Of a DNA stretch of 38,640 nt, positions 32,951-38,640 are shown piece after piece. Position 1 is the first letter of the stretch; each line of letters starts with the position of its first letter. This DNA comes from an uncultured Verrucomicrobiota bacterium. Its GTDB lineage: Bacteria; Verrucomicrobiota; Verrucomicrobiia; Limisphaerales; UBA1319. A program made the position numbers and the translations under genes. The stretch lies in NCBI GenBank assembly GCA_903845125.1, contig CAIMWS010000163.1, positions 1-38,640 on the forward strand, written 5' to 3'. The notes beneath the pieces were generated by a model. That model did no database searches and was not told the DNA's origin. It worked only from the letters and a program-made list of their open reading frames with translations.

Positions 32951-33244
32951 GTGCTGTTGGATTGGGTTGAGCGGGCGCAAACGGCGGTCCGGGAAGTGTT
33001 GCCGGGGCGGTTGGGCGAGCTTCCGTCCGCTTGGCAGCTGGGTATGGAGCAAACCCAGGATCCCGGCTGCTGGACCTGGCATTTGCAACTGGCCATCCGT
33101 GGCCCGGATGTCGAGGCCTTTCAACAATTCATCCCAGCCAGCCACCAGCCTTTTGGTGCAATACGCGCCCACGCCGGGTGCGCCGATTGGCGCCGATTGG
33201 CGCTTGCGGCGTCGGCTTTCCCTCCCTATACTGGCGTGGTTTAA
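32951..33244 (+). CDS. Doubtful small reading frame, possibly a gene remnant
   Basis: 97 codons from a GTG at 32951. The same frame is open back to a TTG at 32816. The middle reads like protein (WVERAQTAVREVLP, SAWQLGMEQTQDPGCWTWHLQLAI, GPDVEAFQQFIPA) with reasonable G/C-ending codons, but no domain is recognised and there is no ribosome site. The 10-bp tandem repeat at 33181-33200 lies inside it, and since 10 is not a multiple of three it would have shifted the frame when it arose, so the end may be artificial. Confidence 0.25.
   Translation: MLLDWVERAQTAVREVLPGRLGELPSAWQLGMEQTQDPGCWTWHLQLAIRGPDVEAFQQFIPASHQPFGAIRAHAGCADWRRLALAASAFPPYTGVV
33181..33200. repeat. Perfect 10-bp tandem duplication
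   Basis: CGCCGATTGG twice head-to-tail, followed by a further CGC. It is typical of slippage and would change the frame of any gene covering it. Confidence 0.7.
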
Positions 33245-33412
33245 TACCATAACGTCAGTCTAAGTTGTCCATATGAAGGGCCGGAGCCAAGCTCAGCAGC
33301 CGGAGCCGCACCGGGCCGCCGCTGCGACTGGACGCGGCCGGGGCCGGGTTGCGCTGGCGTGCGGCCACCAGCCCGTAGGGATTGGTATCCGTTCGAAATA
33401 CCTGGCTACCCC

Positions 33413-36400
33413 ATGAGTGCTCCCCCCAGCCCCTCCCGCGAAGAGCTGCTGCGCGAAAACGCGGAGCTGCGCACCCGCCTCGCCCAGGCCGAGGAGGGGC
33501 AGCAACTGCTCGAGGCGCTCCTGCAGCATGTCCCGGAGGGCATCACCATCGCCAAAGCGCCGGATCTGCGGGTGTGCTTGAAAAGCCGCCACGGGCGGCA
33601 GTTGCTCGGCGGCGGGGAGGCAGATCCGGCCGCCGGGGAAACGGGCACCAAATGGCTCGTCTTCCAGGCGGGGCGGGAATCCCCTTTGGGGGACGATGAG
33701 CTGCCCCTGGCCCGGGCCATCCGCAACGGGGAAACCGTGCGCGACCAGGAGTTGGTGTGGATTGACCCGCAGGGCCGCCGCCTCTGGCTCCTCTGCAGCG
33801 CCGCCCCCATCCGCGATGGCGAAGGGCGCATCGTGGCGGGCATCGAGGTCTGGAGCGACATCACCGCCCGCAAAGCGGCCGGGGAGGCCCTGGCCCGCCA
33901 GCGCGAGGAGCTGCAAGCCATCTTCGACGCGCTCCCCGCCAGCGTTTTCGTCAAGGACCGCAGCAACCGCATCCTGCGCGCCAACCAGGTCTTCGCCGAC
34001 TCGCTGGGACTGCCCCGCGCCCAAATCGAAAACCGCTCCACCTTCGACCTCTTCCCCGCCGAGCAGGCCACCGCGTTCTGGCGGGACGATCTGGAGGTCA
34101 TCGCCTCCGGCCAGCCGAAAACCAATATCCTGGAATCGACCCGGCCGCGGAGCGAGGACCGGTGGGCATTGACGAACAAGATCCCATACCGGGATGCCCA
34201 GGGCGAGGTGGCGGGGGTCATCGGATTCGCGCTCGACATCACGGAGCGCAAGCGGGCTGAGGACGCGCTGCGCCAGAGCGAGGAGCGCCTGCACCAGGCC
34301 CTGCTGGTGGGCCGCATGTTCGTGTTCGAATGGGACGCCCGGACCGATGCCGTGGTCCGTTCGCCGGGCAGCGCCGAAATCCTCGGCCTGCAGCAGGATG
34401 CCACCACCGGGATGGGCAGGGATTACTTCCAGTGGATCCATCCCGAGGACCGTGAAAAGTTCCACGCCACCCTGGCCCGGATCAGCCCCACCGCCGACAC
34501 CTTCCGGATCACCTACCGCGTGACGTTGCCGAAGGGGTCCTGCCTGGTCCTCGACGAGATCGCACGCGGATTATTCGACGCCAGCGGCCAGCTCCTCCGC
34601 CTGGTCGGAATCTCCGTGGATGTCACCCAGGCGCGGGCGGCGGAGCTCCAGCTGCGGGTGCTGACGCGGGCCATGGAGGCCGGCCCCGCTGGCGTGGTGA
34701 TCACCGACCCCCAGGGCGTCATCACCTACGTCAATCCCGCCTTCGCCCAGCTCACCGGCTACACCGCGGACCAGATGTTGGGCCAAACCCCCCGCCGCTG
34801 GAGGTCTGGTTTGCATCCCGCGGCATACTACGAGGGCCTGCGGAAGGCCTTGAGCCAGGGGGAGGCATGGCGCGGCGAATTCTGCAACCGCAAACAGAAT
34901 GGTGAGCTGTTCTGGAACTACGCCACCATCGCCCCGGTCAAGGATGACGCCGGGCGCATCGCCCACCTGGTGGCGGTGATGGTGGACATCACCGAGCGCA
35001 AGTACTTCGAGGAGGCCCTGTACCAGGCGCGGGCGGATTTGGAGCGGCAGGTGGAGGACCGCACCACCCACCTGAACCAGACCATCCTGGCGCTGCACCA
35101 GGAAGTGGCGGCGCGGAGGCGGGCGGAGGCGGAGATTGAGGAACGGCTGCGATTCGAGCGGCTCATCGCCGAAATTTCCGCCGACTTCGCGAGCCCGCGG
35201 CCCGGCCGGTTCGCAGCCGTGCTGCAGGATGGCATCCGCCGCCTCATGCATTTCCTGAAGGCGGAATGGGCCACGCTGGCGGAGTTGGAGGAGGAGGGCG
35301 CCCGCTTGTCCCTGGCCTGCTCCGCCAGCGCGGGGCCACCCCCCATCCAGGGGCTGGCGGCCTCCGAATTCCCGGAAACCCTCCGCCGGCTCCGCTCCGG
35401 CCAGGTAATCAGTTTCTCCCCCTCCGCCGGCGCCCCTGGCTCCAGCAGCCCGGAGGTGGCGGCCTGGAACCGCTGGGGCGTCGGCGCCCTGCTCGCGGTC
35501 CCGCTGACGATCGGCCAGGAGGTGATCGGCGCGCTCCTCTTCGCCAATGTGCGGCTGCAGCAGCCCTTCACCGACCCGGCCATGCAGCGGATGCGCCTCG
35601 TGCAGGATCTTTTCGCCGGGCAATTGCTGCAATGGCGCTCGGAGAAGGCCCTCGGCGCCGCTGAAGCCCGTTTCGATGCGCTCGCCGATTTCATGCGCGA
35701 CTGGGAGTACTGGAAAAGCCCGGCCGGCGACCTGCTGTTCTGCTCCCCCGCCTGCGAGCGCATCACCGGCTACGGCCCCCAGCGGTTCCTGGTGGAGCCT
35801 TCCCTGATCAACAAAATCGTCCTGCCGGAGGACGCGGCGCTCTGGCGCGAGCACCGCCGCGAAACCCGGACGCGCTTCGGCCCGCACCAACTCCAGTTCC
35901 GCATCCGCCGGGCCGATGGCGAGGTGCGCTGGATCGACCACAACTGCCAGCCCGTGATGGACGAGGGGGGAACCTTCCTGGGCCTGCGCGGCAGCAACCG
36001 CGATGTCACCGCCGCCAAGCACGCCGAGCTGGAAACCCAGCGCCTCCGGGAAAACCTGGCCCGGATCACCCGCACCACCACCCTCGACCAACTGGCGGCT
36101 TCCCTGGCCCACGAACTGCGCCAGCCGCTCACGGCCATCCTCAGCAATGCCGAGGCCGCCGAGCGTTTCCTGGCGATGAAACCGCCGGAGATCGGCGAGG
36201 TCAGCGAAGCGCTCCAGGATATCATCATCAATGGTGAGCGGGCCGGGCAGGTCATCAGCCGCCTGCGGGAGCTTTGCCGCAAGGCCGGCCAGGAGCGGAC
36301 CCGCCTGGCGGTGAACCAGCTGATCGAGGACACCCTGGCCCTGCTGCGCAGCGAATTGATCCTGCGGCAGGTCTCCTGCCGCCTGGAACTGGCCCCGGGA

Positions 36401-36766
36401 TTGCCGGAGGTAGCCGCCGACCGCATTCAGCTCCAGCAGGTGCTCATGAATCTCATCCTCAACGGGATGGACGCCATGCAAGCCCGGGAGCCGGGGGTCC
36501 GGGAGCTGGTGATCACGACCGGCGCCCAGGCGCCAGGGGAGATCCAAACCTCCGTGGCGGATGCGGGCACGGGCATCCAGCCAGAGAGTGCCAGCCACCT
36601 GTTCGAGCCGTTCTTCACCACCAAGGAATCCGGCATGGGCATGGGGCTGGCCATCTGCCAGGCCATCATCGCCACGCATGGCGGCCGGCTCTGGGGCGAA
36701 AACAACCCCGGCCCGGGCGCCACCTTCCATTTCACCGTGCCCGTCGCATCCGATCCCTCACTTTGA
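33413..36766 (+). CDS. Multi-PAS/GAF sensor histidine kinase
   Basis: 1117 residues from the ATG at 33413. A start 18 codons earlier adds only basic residues. There is no signal peptide or membrane helix, so it is soluble. Order: coiled-coil start (EELLRENAELRTRLAQAEE), PAS1 to ~150 (WSDITARK), PAS2 to ~280 (ALDITERKR), PAS3 to ~405 (SVDVTQAR), PAS4 to ~530 (MVDITERK), coiled coil ~530-590, GAF ~590-740 (GALLAVPLTIGQEVIGALLFAN), and PAS5 to ~865 (NRDVTAAK). A FixL-like phosphoacceptor domain has SLAHELRQPLTAILSNAEAA (His900), and HATPase follows (NLILNGMDAM, DAGTGI, GMGMGLAICQ). No response regulator is adjacent, so it is an orphan kinase here. Ligands are unknown. Its stop overlaps the convergent CotH gene by 9 bp. 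Confidence 0.95.
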   Translation: MSAPPSPSREELLRENAELRTRLAQAEEGQQLLEALLQHVPEGITIAKAPDLRVCLKSRHGRQLLGGGEADPAAGETGTKWLVFQAGRESPLGDDELPLARAIRNGETVRDQELVWIDPQGRRLWLLCSAAPIRDGEGRIVAGIEVWSDITARKAAGEALARQREELQAIFDALPASVFVKDRSNRILRANQVFADSLGLPRAQIENRSTFDLFPAEQATAFWRDDLEVIASGQPKTNILESTRPRSEDRWALTNKIPYRDAQGEVAGVIGFALDITERKRAEDALRQSEERLHQALLVGRMFVFEWDARTDAVVRSPGSAEILGLQQDATTGMGRDYFQWIHPEDREKFHATLARISPTADTFRITYRVTLPKGSCLVLDEIARGLFDASGQLLRLVGISVDVTQARAAELQLRVLTRAMEAGPAGVVITDPQGVITYVNPAFAQLTGYTADQMLGQTPRRWRSGLHPAAYYEGLRKALSQGEAWRGEFCNRKQNGELFWNYATIAPVKDDAGRIAHLVAVMVDITERKYFEEALYQARADLERQVEDRTTHLNQTILALHQEVAARRRAEAEIEERLRFERLIAEISADFASPRPGRFAAVLQDGIRRLMHFLKAEWATLAELEEEGARLSLACSASAGPPPIQGLAASEFPETLRRLRSGQVISFSPSAGAPGSSSPEVAAWNRWGVGALLAVPLTIGQEVIGALLFANVRLQQPFTDPAMQRMRLVQDLFAGQLLQWRSEKALGAAEARFDALADFMRDWEYWKSPAGDLLFCSPACERITGYGPQRFLVEPSLINKIVLPEDAALWREHRRETRTRFGPHQLQFRIRRADGEVRWIDHNCQPVMDEGGTFLGLRGSNRDVTAAKHAELETQRLRENLARITRTTTLDQLAASLAHELRQPLTAILSNAEAAERFLAMKPPEIGEVSEALQDIIINGERAGQVISRLRELCRKAGQERTRLAVNQLIEDTLALLRSELILRQVSCRLELAPGLPEVAADRIQLQQVLMNLILNGMDAMQAREPGVRELVITTGAQAPGEIQTSVADAGTGIQPESASHLFEPFFTTKESGMGMGLAICQAIIATHGGRLWGENNPGPGATFHFTVPVASDPSL

Positions 36767-38640
36767 CGCGCCCCCGGCCGGGGCTGCCCGCCGGATCTCT
36801 TCCTGGGCCAGCAGCCACTCCCGGCGCTTGGTCACAAAGGTTTTGAACGAGGCGAGGTTCGCGTCGAAGCGGACCACCGCCCGGGCGGGGTCTTCCCGGG
36901 TGATTCCGGCGCGGAAACGCACCTCCTCCAGCAACCGCTCGCGCAACTGGTCCACCAGGGGAAACAGCCTCGCCTCGGTGAACTCCGTGGCGAGCAATTC
37001 CGCGATCCGGGCCAGCACCAACTGGCGGAACACCGGGTTGGCCAGCAGCGGCTTGGAAATGTAGCCTCCAGGGCGCCACCACATGCCCCCGCCGCCGCCC
37101 ATCCACATGCCGCCATCGAATCCTCCTCCCCGCCGTCCCGGCGGCTGATCCCCTTCGGCGCCGAAAGTCAAGGGCAGGTCCACCAGCAGGTTCCGAATGT
37201 TGCCAAATCCGGCATCCCCCCAGGTTTGGTCCTGGTCCCAGGGGAAAAACATCCACTTGCCCGTTCCCCGGGTGTCATGGTAGAGGTAAAAGTTATTGAA
37301 AAAGCCGTCCCAGTCGCTGAGCACCAGCCGCGCCGCGTAGTGATTGGCCACCTGCCGCGCATCGAATTCCCGCTGGATCAACGCCCACATCCCGGCCGGA
37401 TCGCCTTTGGCCTTTTGCAGTTCTTCGACCAGCTGGATCAGATCCTCGTGGTCGTGGGTGGGATCGGATTTCAACAAGTGCTGACCCTTCAGGCCCTGGC
37501 CGCGCCAGTACGACTTATACAGGCTGCCGCCGCTTTCAATCCCCGCCCGGCGGAAAAAGGCCGCGCCCGGCTGATCGTAAACGAAATAGTAGCCGGCGGG
37601 CTGGCCATCGAACCACATCCGGAAGAAATCCGTGCGGCAGGCTTCCTGGCCGGTCCGGCGGTGGAACTCATAGGCCAGCGGCTCGGAGAGCGCCCACCGC
37701 TCGTTGGGCTTGGCGATGACATTGAGCGTGGGCATCCCCTTCAAGGGCTGATCCTTTCCCAGCCGAAGCTTGTATCCCCCGCTGCGGGCAGTGACCTGGA
37801 TGAAGTCAAACAACTTCGGCTCCCGGTCCTGGGGATCCACGTAAACCAGGGCGGTGGTCCCGCGCACCGGGCGCCCGGCCGCCGCCGGCCCGCCCGGCCC
37901 CATGAACCCGAAGCCGGGCTGCTCCCGCTTCCGCCACCCGGCCAGGTCCCGGGCTTGCCGGGGAGTAAGGACCTTCTTCAGTTTTTTATCCACCCCGGCG
38001 CCCACCGCCTCGACCTTCGCCTGGATTAGGTCCAGGCGCGGATCTCCGCCCCCCATCATCATCGGCATCCCCAGGCCGCCCGGCATATCCTTCGGCAGCG
38101 CTTCGCGCTGGGCCAGCGCCTCGCGGTAGATGTCCCGCACCGCGGCGAACTGCGCGCTGGTGAGGTTCGTCTGCGTGGACAGGAACAAGTAGGCTGGCTC
38201 CAGGCGCAGCAGCATCGACGGCCCGCCCCCAAAACCAAACGGGCCACGGCCGAATCCTCCCGGCCCCCCTCCCGCCTCAGCCGGCTTCACCCAGGCCTCC
38301 AGCGCCTTCGCCTGCTCCGGATCCAGCAGCGGCTGGATGGCCTCCCGCAGGCCGGCCTTGAAGGTCTTGACGATTCCGGAAAGCCGGCTTTCCGTTTCCC
38401 GCCAGTTGGTGGTCTGGAGCGTTTGCTCCTGCAACTCGCTCCGTTTGACAGCCTGGCGGGCGAATTCCATCCGCAGCTTTTCCAGGCCGCCGGCGCTGGC
38501 ATTGCTCAAGGTCAGCGACCACCAGAGCGGGGCCAGGTCCAGCGCGGTGCGGAACTGCATTTCCGCCATAAACCGCTGGGGACCTCCCTCTCCGAAGGGC
38601 CCGCCCGGCCCCCCGAAACCGCCGCCCGGCCCCCCCCGCC
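36758..38640 (-). CDS. CotH kinase-family protein with Spy/CpxP-like LTxxQ helices, 5' end outside the window
   Basis: The frame stays open from the first internal ATG at 38569 to the right edge, adding ~23 Gly/Pro/Phe-rich codons, so at least 626 residues are visible and the N-terminus is missing. The N-terminal half has helical repeats with LTSAQFAAVRDIYREAL and LTPRQARDLAGW (LTxxQ as in Spy/CpxP chaperones) split by Gly-rich GGFGRGPFGFGGG. The CotH domain follows: FDFIQVTARSGGYKLRLGK, YEFHRRTGQEACRTDFFRMWFDGQPAGYYFVYDQ, DPTHDHEDLIQLVEEL, the catalytic aspartate region LVLSDWDGFFNNFYLYHD and FFPWDQDQTWG. CotH proteins are secreted protein kinase-like enzymes, in Bacillus acting on spore coat proteins, but the bacterial target here is unknown. 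Confidence 0.9.
   Translation of the reverse strand, partial: RGGPGGGFGGPGGPFGEGGPQRFMAEMQFRTALDLAPLWWSLTLSNASAGGLEKLRMEFARQAVKRSELQEQTLQTTNWRETESRLSGIVKTFKAGLREAIQPLLDPEQAKALEAWVKPAEAGGGPGGFGRGPFGFGGGPSMLLRLEPAYLFLSTQTNLTSAQFAAVRDIYREALAQREALPKDMPGGLGMPMMMGGGDPRLDLIQAKVEAVGAGVDKKLKKVLTPRQARDLAGWRKREQPGFGFMGPGGPAAAGRPVRGTTALVYVDPQDREPKLFDFIQVTARSGGYKLRLGKDQPLKGMPTLNVIAKPNERWALSEPLAYEFHRRTGQEACRTDFFRMWFDGQPAGYYFVYDQPGAAFFRRAGIESGGSLYKSYWRGQGLKGQHLLKSDPTHDHEDLIQLVEELQKAKGDPAGMWALIQREFDARQVANHYAARLVLSDWDGFFNNFYLYHDTRGTGKWMFFPWDQDQTWGDAGFGNIRNLLVDLPLTFGAEGDQPPGRRGGGFDGGMWMGGGGGMWWRPGGYISKPLLANPVFRQLVLARIAELLATEFTEARLFPLVDQLRERLLEEVRFRAGITREDPARAVVRFDANLASFKTFVTKRREWLLAQEEIRRAAPAGGASK

Larger units (their letters stand above)
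32688..33412. other. 725-bp region between miaB and the multi-PAS kinase, weak coding signal
   Basis: It is between divergent genes. The only partial coding candidate is on the plus strand (32951-33244, listed separately). Overlapping frames on both strands give low-complexity or unrecognisable proteins. A perfect 10-bp tandem duplication lies at 33181-33200. No promoter pair could be assigned. It could be a decayed gene. Confidence 0.4.

Noticed and set aside
34571..36730. 719-codon minus-strand open frame
   Set aside because: Antisense shadow of the multi-PAS kinase, which has complete recognisable domains on the plus strand.
1..38640. Apparent excess of GGATCC/CGGATC sites
   Set aside because: Many are seen by eye, but most lie in codons for common dipeptides in GC-rich genes. 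Without a count against a codon-matched model it is not evidence of anything. Only the clustered copies at 6621-6658 are kept.
1..38640. CRISPR arrays, insertion sequences, phage genes, toxin-antitoxin pairs
   Set aside because: No spaced direct repeats, transposase or integrase motifs, or phage structural genes were recognised on either strand.

Overview
The window looks like chromosomal DNA from a GC-rich member of the Verrucomicrobiota (Limisphaerales or Pedosphaera-like relatives). This is inferred from protein style only. The clues are a giant secreted protein built from NDxF/GEP/WxWTAP repeats with a C-terminal 'FYRW' ending, an ECF sigma factor with an FPSTHW N-terminus, Tat-exported Gfo/Idh/MocA and DMFase-like proteins, secreted ceramidase-like and GH29/GH43-like enzymes, a CotH protein with LTxxQ helices, and weak Shine-Dalgarno sequences at most starts. 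No 16S rRNA, tRNA, phage, IS or CRISPR was seen, so the taxonomy stays provisional.

Layout. 1-719 is the N-terminal part of an AT-rich LamG-like secreted protein that runs off the left edge, and its base composition is unlike everything to the right. 720-1998 has no convincing gene, but 1435-1732 has a -10 box, nested hairpins and an intrinsic terminator, which makes it a candidate structured RNA. 1999-8450 (minus) carries the nine-repeat exoprotein, a periplasmic rhodanese, a small unknown protein and a WcaJ/ExoY-type sugar transferase. 8829-13164 holds a secreted nitrilase-superfamily enzyme with an N-terminal beta-rich domain, a Tat-exported Gfo/Idh/MocA oxidoreductase and a GH29 alpha-L-fucosidase. 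13328-17560 (minus) is a probable four-gene unit: an MBL-fold hydrolase, a membrane-anchored ceramidase-like protein, a GH43/GH32-like propeller and a PLDc_N/TPR membrane protein. A second, divergent MBL protein follows at 17653.

18505-24672 combines DNA repair and signalling. A cNMP-binding histidine kinase and mutL form one operon. Divergently there is a cysteine-rich PAS/HATPase protein lacking an H-box, followed by a PQQ-type beta-propeller. 24893-29767 holds an ECF sigma factor, a DMFase-like Tat lipoprotein, a GH43 and a SUMF1-like protein without active-site cysteines. 29838-32687 (minus) is miaB, a five-TM protein and a GT9 glycosyltransferase in close series. 33413-36766 is a 1117-residue multi-PAS/GAF histidine kinase. 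36758-38640 is a CotH kinase-family protein that runs off the right edge.

The theme is extracellular carbohydrate, lipid and amide processing (most enzymes carry export signals) plus envelope sugar transfer and sensing, interleaved with housekeeping mutL and miaB. No sulfatase, SusC/SusD pair or transporter is present, so this is not a classical polysaccharide-utilisation locus. The parts least explained by known families are the candidate RNA, the 13328-17560 operon, the nine-repeat protein and the H-box-less PAS/HATPase protein.
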